This document shows positions 37,447-46,820 of a stretch of DNA of 64,000 nucleotides, piece after piece. Each line of letters opens with the position of its first letter. Within the stretch, counting starts at the first letter, position 1. The stretch spans positions 1 to 64,000 of the forward strand of contig JAOALC010000002.1 in assembly GCA_025153775.1 (NCBI GenBank), written 5' to 3'. A program made the position numbers and the translations under genes. Source of the DNA: SAR92 clade bacterium H231 (GTDB lineage Bacteria; Pseudomonadota; Gammaproteobacteria; Pseudomonadales; Porticoccaceae). Below the pieces are notes generated by a model. That model was not told where the DNA came from, searched no databases, and was given only the letters and a program-made list of their open reading frames with translations.

Positions 37447-38250
37447 ATGCAACCTATGGTTAATATAGCCCTTCGCGCTGCCCGCCAGGCAGGGGAAATG
37501 ATTGTTAAGTCTGCCGATAATCTGGATCTGGTTAAGGTTGATGAAAAGGGTCGCCATGACTTTGTCACTGAAGTGGACCGCCGCTCAGAAGAGACCATCA
37601 TCTATCATATTAAGAAAGCCTATCCTGATCACCGCTTTATTGGTGAGGAGAGCGGCACCAGTGGCAATCCTGATTCCGATGTGGAATGGATTATAGATCC
37701 GCTGGATGGCACCACTAATTTTGTTCGCGGCATTCCCCATGTGGCTATCTCTATTGCCTGCCGCATCAAAGGTAAGCTGGAACATGGGGTTATTCTAGAG
37801 CCTTTTAAGCGCGAGGAATTTACCGCCAGTCGCGGAAATGGCGCCAGCCTCAATGGCCGCCGTATTCGTGTGTCAGGTCGCACCGACGAGGCCGGAGCTC
37901 TCTATGCCACCGGCATTCCCTTTAGTGCGCCCTCATTCAATGAGATGAATAACTATCTAGCCTGCATGCATGAATTTGCCAATAACTCCGCGGGCATTCG
38001 CCGCCTGGGCGTCGCTTCGCTAGACCTAGCCTATGTGGCCGCTGGCCGCATGGATGTGTTTTGGGAGATGTCTCTAAAGCCCTGGGATATAGCCGCGGGT
38101 GTGCTAATAGTGCGCGAGGCTGGCGGTATGGTGAGCGACTTTAATGGCGGGGAGAAATTTATGGACAGCGGCCATATTCTGGCCTGCACCCCCAAGCTGT
38201 TTAAGCCCAGCTTAAAAGTGGTTTCCAAGCATTTGGGCCATCTCAAGTAG
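37447..38250 (+). CDS. suhB: Inositol-1-monophosphatase SuhB
   Basis: A 267-residue Mg-dependent phosphatase of the inositol monophosphatase family, which in E. coli also takes part in rRNA antitermination. Metal-ligand motifs are 'GEESG' (about 70), 'WIIDPLDGTTNFVRGIP' and 'WDIAAGVLIVREAGG'. Divergent from trmJ, as usual, with 128 bases between the two start codons. Confidence 0.97.
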   Translation: MQPMVNIALRAARQAGEMIVKSADNLDLVKVDEKGRHDFVTEVDRRSEETIIYHIKKAYPDHRFIGEESGTSGNPDSDVEWIIDPLDGTTNFVRGIPHVAISIACRIKGKLEHGVILEPFKREEFTASRGNGASLNGRRIRVSGRTDEAGALYATGIPFSAPSFNEMNNYLACMHEFANNSAGIRRLGVASLDLAYVAAGRMDVFWEMSLKPWDIAAGVLIVREAGGMVSDFNGGEKFMDSGHILACTPKLFKPSLKVVSKHLGHLK

Positions 38251-38259
38251 ACGACGGGA

Positions 38260-39261
38260 CTAAAACAGCACCCCCAGCCTTTCAAACAGCCAGTATGAAC
38301 TGGTAATACCTACAACATAAACAACAGTTTCAACAAGCACCGCTCGGTGCTTGTTCGCCGCAGCGACAGAGCGCAACAGCATCCATACCAATGCCAGCAC
38401 CAGAGCAATAAACAGCAACTGCCCCAACTCTACGCCTATATTAAAGAACAACAGCGCATGCACCTTCATGGACGCGGGGAGCCCAAGCTCCTGCAATACT
38501 ACTGCGAAGCCAAAGCCGTGCAACAGACCAAATGCAGAGGAAGCACTGACCGGATAGCGCCAGGTGAAACTGGGTTCCGCAGAGTCTTTAGCGCGATTAT
38601 GTTTAATAATTTCAACCGCCAAGAGCACAATACTCAGGGCGATTAATAACTCTACCAGCTCCGTGGGCAGACGGAAAATATCCAAGGTCGCCAGGGTTAG
38701 GGTAATGGAGTGAGCTATGGTGAAGCCGGTCACAGTCAGTAACAGACGCTTAAAACTACCGGCAATAATCATCAGACAGAGCACAAATAACAGGTGGTCT
38801 GTACCAATTAAAATATGTTCAATACCCGCCACTGTGTACTGTTTGGCTACGGTGCCAGCACTGGTACTAACCGGAATGCTGACAGTGGTTTTTTCCGGGC
38901 CGGAAAAAACCTGTATGGGTTCAGCCGCAAAGGGTTTAAAGACAATAAGCGAGGTCAGTGCAGGATTGCTGCGAGGGTAGTCAAGCACCACAGCGAAGAC
39001 CGCATCCGTATCCTGAATATCACATTGGTAGAGCCGTCGACCTATAAGTCCGGCGGCATTGGCGCCATCCACCAGCTGGCAATCGGGATGTTGGAGTTTA
39101 ATATAGGGCTCTTGCCCCGCAGGCATTACCGGCGGTACCTTCCACTTGACAAGAAATTGGCTGGCGCTATTTTCCTCCACTTCCACATAGACTGGCCGCG
39201 CCTCATCGGCGGCTACCCAGCCACTAAACAGCACTGCGAGAACAATAAAAGCTGTGCGCAT
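38260..39261 (-). CDS. HupE/UreJ family membrane protein
   Basis: A 333-residue protein: signal peptide (residues 1-18), a periplasmic beta-rich domain (about 20-160) and then about six to seven membrane segments. 'GIEHILIGTDHLLF', 'TIAHSITL' and 'LLHGFGFA' are the histidine-bearing motifs of the HupE/UreJ_2 group, suggesting metal (nickel or cobalt) handling by family analogy. The start overlaps the PpiC-type gene stop (TAATG), so the two are translationally coupled. The group's function in non-urease, non-hydrogenase contexts is unknown. Confidence 0.8.
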   Translation of the reverse strand: MRTAFIVLAVLFSGWVAADEARPVYVEVEENSASQFLVKWKVPPVMPAGQEPYIKLQHPDCQLVDGANAAGLIGRRLYQCDIQDTDAVFAVVLDYPRSNPALTSLIVFKPFAAEPIQVFSGPEKTTVSIPVSTSAGTVAKQYTVAGIEHILIGTDHLLFVLCLMIIAGSFKRLLLTVTGFTIAHSITLTLATLDIFRLPTELVELLIALSIVLLAVEIIKHNRAKDSAEPSFTWRYPVSASSAFGLLHGFGFAVVLQELGLPASMKVHALLFFNIGVELGQLLFIALVLALVWMLLRSVAAANKHRAVLVETVVYVVGITSSYWLFERLGVLF

Positions 39262-40130
39262 TATTCTGTCTCGATCTGGTATTTAGCCATCAGCTTATCG
39301 ATAGCCTGGCTTTTTACCTCTCTCTGGTGCTGGCGCTGGGCATCGGCAAATACAGCGGAGCTGACTTCTGCAAACTCTGGGATATAGGCATCAGTGTTTT
39401 TAACCAGCAACAGCAGATGCCAGCCATAACTGGACTGCACTGGGCCCTGCCATTGCTCGGCTACACCCAGCTCAAAAAGATTAAGCTGGAAGGACTGTCC
39501 GAAGTGACTGGCTATCTCACCATCTTCGCGATTGACATAGTTGCGGTTGTAGAGAAAACGCTCGCCGTATCTGGATGCATTTTCAAAGGGTACCTGTTTA
39601 GCATTGAGCTCTGTCAGCAGCTTCTCTGCCATCGCCTCTGCTTCCTGAGCGCTGCGTTTTTCGCTGGAAAAAAATACATGGGTAAAGGTAGCTTCGGCAG
39701 CTTTTTTGTACTTCTGGCGGTGTTCCAAATAATAGTCGCGCAGATCTTGCTCGGTTAATGGAGCGGCCTCGTCATAAAACCCCTGGGCCAGATAGTCCAT
39801 TTTTTGAATCAGGCGACGGCGAATAATCTGGTCATTGTTATCCAGATTGAGCGCCATAGCCTCGCGAAAAAGTACCTCATCACGAGCGTAGTCATCCACT
39901 AATCTCTGGCGCTGATCAGGGCTGAGAGCTGCCAGTGCGGCCTCAGCCTGATCTGGCCTAAAGGTTTTGGCTCGCAGCTGCATAAACTGCAACAGCTGCT
40001 GGTCATTGATCTCTATTAGATACTGATCGTAGGCGTAATCTTCAGCATTGATCCAACGCTCGCCACCCAGCAGTATCAGTGCAATCAATAAAAACTGGAC
40101 CAGTGGCTCTTTTAACAGCTTGCTTATCAT
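39261..40130 (-). CDS. Membrane-anchored PpiC-type peptidyl-prolyl isomerase
   Basis: A 289-residue protein with an uncleaved N-terminal membrane segment ('PLVQFLLIALILLGGERWI', about 9-27), a helical SurA/PpiD-like linker, and a parvulin-type rotamase domain (about residues 140-250, 'ATFTHVFFSSEK...ASRYGERF...SHFGQSFQLNLFEL...GPVQSSYGWHLLLL'). It would act on periplasmic clients. It is coupled to the HupE/UreJ-like gene and 47 bases after the DUF3604 gene. The association of these three families suggests a dedicated chaperone role; that is inference. Confidence 0.85.
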   Translation of the reverse strand: MISKLLKEPLVQFLLIALILLGGERWINAEDYAYDQYLIEINDQQLLQFMQLRAKTFRPDQAEAALAALSPDQRQRLVDDYARDEVLFREAMALNLDNNDQIIRRRLIQKMDYLAQGFYDEAAPLTEQDLRDYYLEHRQKYKKAAEATFTHVFFSSEKRSAQEAEAMAEKLLTELNAKQVPFENASRYGERFLYNRNYVNREDGEIASHFGQSFQLNLFELGVAEQWQGPVQSSYGWHLLLLVKNTDAYIPEFAEVSSAVFADAQRQHQREVKSQAIDKLMAKYQIETE

Positions 40131-40177
40131 TGTGCTTTTATTGTCCTTTTAAATTCCTTTTTTAACCCAAACACCAA

Positions 40178-42049
40178 TCAGGGTGTGTACCAGACGGGAG
40201 AGGTATAGGCTCTCTCCTGCAGAGTTTTTGGTCCCCGCGGCGGGTTATCCAACCCCAGAGCCAAGCTGTCGTACAGGCCATTGCGCGGCGTGGGGATTTG
40301 CAGAACGCGAGCATAGTAGAACGCCGACTGAGCAGGATCAAAATCTGGGTCTGACCATTTAACGGCAAACTCCGCCTGACCAATGCTGTTGGTATATCTG
40401 GCCGACTTTAGATCTACTGTATTGCCCACAGCAGGCAAATTGCCCTCGGCATCCAACTCCCTGTCGCCGGACCAGTCTATATTGTAGACCTTTTCATACT
40501 GTTGGCCCGCTGCATCAACCCAGCCCTTCACGATCTGTAAACGATCGAGATTAGCGTCCATCGGATCTTTTACTGCCCGCACCAAAAACTCTGGCGCACT
40601 GGCAGAAGCATTGGCAGTCAAATCACCACCCATGGGTACCCCGTAATCATAGCCGATACGGGCGAAGTCTTCGGAGCTCTCTGCATTGTCTGGAAAGTCC
40701 CAACCAGCAAACAGCTGCACGCGAAGTCTAGGGCCACTGGTGGCATAGGTCTCTTTGCGCTTAAAGGCGGCATAAATGGCCTCGCGGCTGTTTTCTGTAG
40801 CCCAGACTGCAGCCAATCCAGAGGCCGACATATCCCATCCACTGGCACCAGTTGGATTGCCTAAAACTGGAGCCTTGGTCTCTGGCGTGCTGTCCGCGGC
40901 CATTTTGCCCTGGAAGTTATTCTCCTCGGGCGATGCCAGACCCGAATGGGCGTCGGTGGAACCAATAAAGCCAAACTTGTAGGGGTTGGCGCCAACTTTT
41001 TGCTCTAGGGCCAGGCCTAGCTTTAGCGCTGGACGAATATAGTCACCGGGGGAGATCTCAGTGTTGTTTTTGGTGGTTTGAATATAGTAATCATAGGTTT
41101 CAAAGTCAGCGAACTCATCATCTGGCGAGAACTGAGCATGGGTTTCGCTATCCCCTTTAATCTGAGTAACCTCAGAAATGGGTTCCCACTGCATGCGGGT
41201 GCGGGCATAGTCAGCGGTAATCGGCTGACCTCTGACGGTGGTTTCGGCAAACATATAGCCCTTGGAGATATTCGAGTTGTGGGGTATGGCAATAAAGCGG
41301 CTATCGGTACGCTCTGCGGTGTCCGCAAGCCACTGCCATAAATCCTCTGGATACTGGCTCTGGTCCGAACCAAAGGGGAGATACTGGCTGGCTTTGTCGC
41401 CACCCTCTGGAGTTACCACAATGCGGTGCAGGTTAGCGCCTGTGGGAATTGAGCTCCACTCCCAACCCAGCAGACTGGTAAATACGCCCGGCTCATTGTG
41501 CCGCTCTGCAGCGCCAATAATATCTTGCCAGGCGTCCTTGGAGGTATTAGTGGTATCGCCGAAAATTGCGATTCCACCTATATTATTATTGATATCGGCC
41601 ACCGGGTCGCCACCTTTCACCTCTGCCGACTTAGGTAAAAAGCGAGCAAAAAATGCGCGCCCAAGGCCCTTATCCAGAGCTTCGTTGAGCTGCCTGACGG
41701 CCAACCAGCGTTTGAAGCTAGCATACAGACCAATCTCTTCCCACTGGATGGTCTCACCGCGGATGGCACGCATTACACCGAGCATCTCTGCGTGATCAGA
41801 AACCACCAAAAAGTCCAGTGGTGTACCAATCTGAACTCTGGTGCGATTATAGGGGTGAATCACCGGCTCACCCTTGGCCCATCTGTAGGCGGTATCCGGA
41901 TCAGCTGTAAAGTTTTTATTTAAAAATGCATCAAAGGAATAGGTTGTATGCAGGTGGGTGTCACCAAAATACAACTGGGTCTCGGTCCCTTCGCTGGCCT
42001 GGGCCAAACCTGCAGCAGACAAAAGCAGACTTAGTGCTAGTGTTCTCAC
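40178..42049 (-). CDS. DUF3604 family protein, PHP-like secreted enzyme of unknown substrate
   Basis: A 623-residue protein with a signal peptide ('RTLALSLLLSAAGLAQA'). The N-terminus has 'YFGDTHLHTTYSFDAF', a metal-binding HxH motif of the PHP/amidohydrolase kind, and 'DFLVVSDHAEMLG' and 'FGFIGSTDAHSG' further metal-ligand candidates; these identify DUF3604. Start codon GTG with an AGGAGA ribosome site. The reaction is unknown; a phosphoesterase-like hydrolysis is a family-level guess. It is the second gene of a four-gene minus-strand operon with DUF4345-like, PpiC-like and HupE-like genes. Confidence 0.85.
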   Translation of the reverse strand: MRTLALSLLLSAAGLAQASEGTETQLYFGDTHLHTTYSFDAFLNKNFTADPDTAYRWAKGEPVIHPYNRTRVQIGTPLDFLVVSDHAEMLGVMRAIRGETIQWEEIGLYASFKRWLAVRQLNEALDKGLGRAFFARFLPKSAEVKGGDPVADINNNIGGIAIFGDTTNTSKDAWQDIIGAAERHNEPGVFTSLLGWEWSSIPTGANLHRIVVTPEGGDKASQYLPFGSDQSQYPEDLWQWLADTAERTDSRFIAIPHNSNISKGYMFAETTVRGQPITADYARTRMQWEPISEVTQIKGDSETHAQFSPDDEFADFETYDYYIQTTKNNTEISPGDYIRPALKLGLALEQKVGANPYKFGFIGSTDAHSGLASPEENNFQGKMAADSTPETKAPVLGNPTGASGWDMSASGLAAVWATENSREAIYAAFKRKETYATSGPRLRVQLFAGWDFPDNAESSEDFARIGYDYGVPMGGDLTANASASAPEFLVRAVKDPMDANLDRLQIVKGWVDAAGQQYEKVYNIDWSGDRELDAEGNLPAVGNTVDLKSARYTNSIGQAEFAVKWSDPDFDPAQSAFYYARVLQIPTPRNGLYDSLALGLDNPPRGPKTLQERAYTSPVWYTP

Positions 42050-42059
42050 GGCTTTCTCC

Positions 42060-42461
42060 TTAATTATTATTTTCGGTTGCTAATTTTCTGCGGGCGTATT
42101 CAAGTATGGCGACAGCGATCAGTTCAATAATGGTAGAGCGAATTGCTGGATCAGTCAGACCATCCAGCACTATATGTACCACCCGGCCAAATAATACAGT
42201 CAGCATAAATACCAGAGGCACAGCCAGCCAAGCAGCACTGCCCGGCCTTGAGCCATGAAAAGTAAAAATTGCCAACATTAAAAAGGTACCACCCAAGTCG
42301 CCACGCAGGGTTCCCATACCATGGGTCTCAAGTGCCCTGACCGCAAAATCCGCTTCCATTGCAGCTGGGTTAAAGATAAAGCCCACAGCTCCTATCAGCA
42401 TGCCCAGTGCCAGCAGTCGCAGCAAAATGCGTAATGCTAATTCCATTGTGATTACCTTCAT
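42060..42461 (-). CDS. Small membrane protein (DUF4345-like)
   Basis: A 133-residue protein with about four hydrophobic segments. The pattern 'GFIFNPAAMEADFAVRA' then 'GDLGGTFLMLAIFTFHGSRPGSAAWL' resembles DUF4345 family members. A second ATG five codons later has a better AAGG ribosome site and may be the true start. It leads the operon with DUF3604, PpiC-like and HupE-like genes, ten bases before the DUF3604 gene. Function unknown. Confidence 0.65.
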   Translation of the reverse strand: MKVITMELALRILLRLLALGMLIGAVGFIFNPAAMEADFAVRALETHGMGTLRGDLGGTFLMLAIFTFHGSRPGSAAWLAVPLVFMLTVLFGRVVHIVLDGLTDPAIRSTIIELIAVAILEYARRKLATENNN

Positions 42462-42631
42462 ATTGTTATTATTTTGACCCTGTAGCTTAACCGATTTTTA
42501 CCCACTAACTAGGGCATATTTTCTGACCGGATGGTATTTATTTTAATGGGTCAGCTGAGTAAACCATTTGTCCTTTAATGGCAGTGCTGTAAAGTGCAGC
42601 CTAAGATTTTCGCAGAGCCTAAAAAAATACT

Positions 42632-43936
42632 ATGCATAGCTTTTCCAGAACCACAGGTATCTCTGTTGTTGTCGCCAATATGGTTGGCACAGGCGTGTTT
42701 ACCAGCCTGGGTTTTCAGCTGCTGGGTATTCAGTCGCCTTTTGTGTTGATGATGCTTTGGCTGGTGGGCGGTTTAACCGCTCTCTGTGGCGCACTGACCT
42801 ATGCCGAACTGGGCGCCAACCTGCCCCGCTCTGGCGGTGAGTACAATTTTCTATCGCGTCTCTACCACCCTTGTGCCGGGTTTATCTCTGGATGGGTTTC
42901 CGCCACCGTAGGTTTTGCAGCGCCAGTGGCACTGGCCGCTATGACATTTGCTGCCTATCTGTCAGCAGTTTTCCCCGAGCTCAATAGAACCTGGGCCGCT
43001 GTCTCTCTAGTATTGATACTAACACTAGCCCACTGCCTGTCGCGGCGCGCCAGCAGCAGTGTGCAACAAATTTTCACCGCACTTAAACTGCTGTTGATAC
43101 TGCTATTTTGCGCAGTGATTTTGATCTGGGGCAATAGCCCACAGAGCCTAAATTTTGCGCCCCAGGCCGGCGATGGCCAACTGCTGTTTAGCGGTGCCTT
43201 TGCAGTCGCTCTAATCTATGTTAACTATGCCTATACCGGCTGGAACGCCGCCACCTATGTGACTGGCGAACTGGAAAACCCCCAGCGCAATCTACCTGTG
43301 GTATTGGCCGTAGGCACTGCTCTGGTATTGCTGCTCTACCTGCTACTCAACTATACCTTTCTCAGTGCCGCACCTATCTCAAGCATGGAGGGTAAACTAG
43401 AAATCGGAGTGGTAGTGGCAGAGGCCGCACTGGGCGGCAGCGCCGGCAAAGTTATGGGTGCTGTGCTGGCGGTGTTACTGATCAGCACAGTCAGCGCCAT
43501 GACCATGGCCGGACCCAGAGTACTGCAGATGATTGGCGAAGACTTCAGCGTTTTCTCTAGACTCGCCAACTGCAATAACCAGGGCATCCCTGTCACCGCT
43601 GTATTATTTCAGGGCGTTCTGGCAATATTTTTTATTATCAGCGCCACCTTTGAGTCTGTATTGATCTTTTCTAGCTTTGTACTCGCTATCAATACTCTGT
43701 TTACTGTATTTGGGGTTTTTATACTGCGCTTTAAAAAACTCAATATTGCTGGTGCTTACAAGACCACCGCCTACCCAGTTGCGCCGATTATTTATCTCAG
43801 CGTTACCCTCTGGACCCTAGCCTATGTGCTGATTTCAAGACCAACAGAGGCGCTTATTGGCCTGGGAATTATTGCCGTGGGTGGTCTGATCTATTTTTTG
43901 TCTGCCAATAAAATAGAGCAAGATTCGGGTCGATAA
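42632..43936 (+). CDS. APC-superfamily amino acid permease
   Basis: A 434-residue transporter with about twelve membrane segments. The first helix 'TGISVVVANMVGTGVFTSLGFQLL' contains the substrate-binding glycine-rich break typical of APC permeases, and 'AELGANLPRSGGEYNFL' follows helix 2. Probably an inner-membrane importer or exchanger for an amino acid or amine; specificity cannot be read. Followed 28 bases later by the Ada-like gene on the same strand. Confidence 0.87.
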   Translation: MHSFSRTTGISVVVANMVGTGVFTSLGFQLLGIQSPFVLMMLWLVGGLTALCGALTYAELGANLPRSGGEYNFLSRLYHPCAGFISGWVSATVGFAAPVALAAMTFAAYLSAVFPELNRTWAAVSLVLILTLAHCLSRRASSSVQQIFTALKLLLILLFCAVILIWGNSPQSLNFAPQAGDGQLLFSGAFAVALIYVNYAYTGWNAATYVTGELENPQRNLPVVLAVGTALVLLLYLLLNYTFLSAAPISSMEGKLEIGVVVAEAALGGSAGKVMGAVLAVLLISTVSAMTMAGPRVLQMIGEDFSVFSRLANCNNQGIPVTAVLFQGVLAIFFIISATFESVLIFSSFVLAINTLFTVFGVFILRFKKLNIAGAYKTTAYPVAPIIYLSVTLWTLAYVLISRPTEALIGLGIIAVGGLIYFLSANKIEQDSGR

Positions 43937-43964
43937 AACACTCTGAGTCGGCAATACTGTCAGT

Positions 43965-44792
43965 ATGAATTCTGACTACCAGCGCATAGCTCAAGCCATT
44001 GAGTTTATTAATGCCAACGCCAAACAACAGCCCTCTCTGGAAAATATTGCTGCTCATTTGCATTTAAGTCCATTTCATTTTCAACGCCTGTTTAGTCAAT
44101 GGGCGGGGGTTGCGCCAAAGAAATATTTGCAGATTCTCACTGTGGATCGCGCCAAACAGTTACTGGCCCAATCCAAGCCATTAGCTGAGGTATCAGACTC
44201 TGTGGGTCTCAGCGGCAGCTCAAGATTACACGATCATTTTGTGCAGCTGGAAGCCGCGAGCCCAGGCGAATTTAAAGCTGGTGGTGCAGGCATGGAGATT
44301 CGTTATTCTGTGATAGGTGGCCCATTTGGGGATGCGTTTATTGCTGTGACTCCCAGAGGTATCTGCAAGCTGTCTTTTCTCAGCAACAATAATATAGAAC
44401 AACAAATTGTTGATCTGAACGCACAGTGGCCCGCTGCCAAGCTAGTCAATCAAGCCTCAGAGACCACACAGATGGTGGAGGCCCTGTTCGCAGGTAAGCA
44501 AACTATTAATGGGCCATTATCACTCTATGTAAAAGGCACCAATTTCCAAATCAATGTATGGCGCGCGCTGCTGCAGATCGAGCCCGGCTGTATCAATAGC
44601 TATGCGCAGGTCGCCGCGGCAGTGGGCAAGCCAAGGGCTTATCGAGCTGTGGGTACTGCTATCGGATCTAACCAAGTGGCGTTTTTTATTCCCTGTCATC
44701 GGGTGTTGCAGCAGAGTGGGCAGATTGGAGGTTATCTTTGGGGGGAGACTCGCAAGCACGCTATTCATGCTTGGGAGTCTGCTCGGTATTAA
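43965..44792 (+). CDS. AraC-type HTH fused to O6-methylguanine-DNA methyltransferase (Ada-like)
   Basis: A 275-residue two-domain protein: AraC helix-turn-helix (about 1-95, 'LENIAAHLHLSPFHFQRLFSQWAGVAPKKYLQ') and a C-terminal alkyltransferase domain (about 100-272) with the active-site cysteine in 'PCHRV' (about 244). It matches E. coli Ada without the N-terminal zinc-binding methylphosphotriester domain. It would repair O6-methylguanine by suicidal methyl transfer and may regulate nearby genes. Other features of Ada activation are therefore unlikely to apply. Confidence 0.9.
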   Translation: MNSDYQRIAQAIEFINANAKQQPSLENIAAHLHLSPFHFQRLFSQWAGVAPKKYLQILTVDRAKQLLAQSKPLAEVSDSVGLSGSSRLHDHFVQLEAASPGEFKAGGAGMEIRYSVIGGPFGDAFIAVTPRGICKLSFLSNNNIEQQIVDLNAQWPAAKLVNQASETTQMVEALFAGKQTINGPLSLYVKGTNFQINVWRALLQIEPGCINSYAQVAAAVGKPRAYRAVGTAIGSNQVAFFIPCHRVLQQSGQIGGYLWGETRKHAIHAWESARY

Positions 44793-44866
44793 TGTTAGAG
44801 CTTTTGATCTAGGGGCTTATCCCGCGCAGGAATCTCAAGCAGCGTCAATTAGCTTGGATTCGCCTT

Positions 44867-46285
44867 TTAACCGGTAATCCCTTTAATCTCTAGGAAGTCA
44901 TCAAAGCCATACTCACCCCATTCGCGGCCATTACCTGACTGCTTATAACCTCCGAAGGGCGCAGCATAATCCTGGGATGCGCTATTGAGACTGACCATAC
45001 CGGCACGCAGCTGCCCTGCTACTCGGTGGGCGCGCTGTTGGTCGCTGGTGCTGAAGTAGGCGGCTAAACCGTAGGGTGTGTCGTTGGCAATTTCGATGGC
45101 CTGCTCTTCGGTATCGAAGGGAATCATGGTCAATACTGGGCCAAAAATCTCTTCCTGAGCAATGGTCATCTGATTATTTACACCGGCAAAGATAGTGGGC
45201 TTTACAAAGTATCCAGTTTCCAGCCCCTCGGGCTTACCTGGGCCACCAGCTATCAACTCAGCGCCTTCCTCAATGCCTTTTTCAATCAGGCCCTGAACCT
45301 TGTCGAACTGCACACGACTCGAGAGTGGACCTAGGTGCATGCCCTCTTTCATTGGGTCATCAACCTCGACTTGCGCTGCGGTCTGCCTGGCAATCTCGAC
45401 GGCCTTTTGGTAAACCGATGACTGCACCAACATACGGGAAGGTGCGTTGCAGGACTGGCCTGTATTACCCATCATATGGGCGACACCGGAGCTGACCGCT
45501 GTTTCCAGATCAGCATCCTCGAAAATAATATTCGGCGATTTTCCACCCAGCTCCTGGGTCACGCGCTTAACTGTTTCTGAGGCCGCTTTGGCCACTAGAA
45601 TGCCAGCTCTGGTTGAACCGGTGAAAGACACCATATCCACATCTGGGTGACTGGAGATCACCGCGCCTACGTTGGGGCCGTCGCCGTTGACCATATTGTA
45701 AACACCAGCGGGGAAACCGGCCTGATGCATCATCTCGGTAAATAGATAGCCGGAGATGGGCGCGATTTCACTGGGTTTTAATACCATGGTGCAGCCCGTC
45801 GCCAATGCTGGGGCTACTTTGCAGCTGATCTGGTTGATGGGCCAGTTCCAGGGGGTAATAAAGCCACAGACGCCTATGGGTTCTTTGACAATTCTGGTGT
45901 TGCCAACCTGGCGTTCAAATTCAAACTTTTTAAGGGCTTCTATGGCGGCATTGATATGTCCGCGGCCACAGTCAGCCTGAGCTGCAGAGGCAAACGAGAT
46001 GGGCGCGCCCATCTCATTGCTGATCGCCATAGACATTTCGTCGTAGCCATCCATATAAATCTTTAGCAGGTTTTCCATCAGCGCAATACGCTCTTCCACG
46101 CTGACTTGCGAGTAGCTGGGGAATGCGGCTTTGGCTGCCGCCACAGCTGCATCTACATCAGCGGCGGCACCCAGGCTGATGGTGGCAATGGTCTCTTCTG
46201 TCGCAGGATTTTCTACCGCCAGATCATTGGCTACCAGCGGGCTTACCCACTGGCCGTTGATATAAAATTTTGTCAGGTCTTTCAT
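44867..46285 (-). CDS. Aldehyde dehydrogenase family protein
   Basis: A 472-residue NAD(P)-dependent aldehyde dehydrogenase. Catalytic cysteine in 'GNTGQSCNAPSRM', glutamate in 'VTQELGGKSPN', cofactor segments 'TPWNWPINQISCKVAPAL' and 'FTGSTRAG'. ATG 46285 with GAGGGG ribosome site; a longer frame is rejected. The neighbours give no pathway clue. It is a second, sequence-distinct paralogue of the enzyme at 5579-7009. Confidence 0.9.
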   Translation of the reverse strand: MKDLTKFYINGQWVSPLVANDLAVENPATEETIATISLGAAADVDAAVAAAKAAFPSYSQVSVEERIALMENLLKIYMDGYDEMSMAISNEMGAPISFASAAQADCGRGHINAAIEALKKFEFERQVGNTRIVKEPIGVCGFITPWNWPINQISCKVAPALATGCTMVLKPSEIAPISGYLFTEMMHQAGFPAGVYNMVNGDGPNVGAVISSHPDVDMVSFTGSTRAGILVAKAASETVKRVTQELGGKSPNIIFEDADLETAVSSGVAHMMGNTGQSCNAPSRMLVQSSVYQKAVEIARQTAAQVEVDDPMKEGMHLGPLSSRVQFDKVQGLIEKGIEEGAELIAGGPGKPEGLETGYFVKPTIFAGVNNQMTIAQEEIFGPVLTMIPFDTEEQAIEIANDTPYGLAAYFSTSDQQRAHRVAGQLRAGMVSLNSASQDYAAPFGGYKQSGNGREWGEYGFDDFLEIKGITG

Positions 46286-46382
46286 CGTTATCCCCTCGTT
46301 GGTGTGTCGGCAGATTACTGGCAATATTTGAGTTTAACTATACCCTTTTATGGTGATTCATCTTTAGCAATACAAAGCTAGC

Positions 46383-46817
46383 TTAAAGCAGGCTCTCCAG
46401 CGTTTCTAATGTCTGGGGCCCTATTAGCCGCTGCAGCAACTTGCCCTCTGGGCTAATAACCAGAGTCTCAGGTAATACCTGCACTGCTTCCAGCCCCCAA
46501 ATAGCCCTGGGATCTGCCAGCAAACTGGGGAACTCAATGCCCAGCTTAGTTATTTCACTGCGCAGCAGATCCCCCTGGGAGCCATCAAAATTGACTGCAT
46601 AAATAGAGACTTTATCGCCATGATCTGCCTGCAGCTTATTAAACTCCGGAATCTCTTTGCGGCAGGGCGCGCACCACACTGCCCAGTAGTTGATCAACAC
46701 CAGTTTTTGCGGTGACTGCAAATCGACACTACCGCCATCTAGCGTGGCAAACTCGCTGGGCCTATCAGCGGAACAGCCCAGCAGGAACAAACTGGTCAGC
46801 AGAAGTTTTTTGATCAT
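46383..46817 (-). CDS. TlpA-like thioredoxin-fold lipoprotein
   Basis: A 144-residue lipoprotein (lipobox 'LFLLGCSA', cysteine near 15) with a thioredoxin fold of the TlpA/ResA group: active site 'WAVWCAPCRKEIPEF', conserved 'VLPETLVISPEGK' with the cis-proline. Probably a periplasmic thiol-disulfide reductase, acting on an unknown partner. It follows the YihY-type gene by 3 bases and ends before the aldehyde dehydrogenase region. Confidence 0.88.
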   Translation of the reverse strand: MIKKLLLTSLFLLGCSADRPSEFATLDGGSVDLQSPQKLVLINYWAVWCAPCRKEIPEFNKLQADHGDKVSIYAVNFDGSQGDLLRSEITKLGIEFPSLLADPRAIWGLEAVQVLPETLVISPEGKLLQRLIGPQTLETLESLL

Positions 46818-46820
46818 GGG

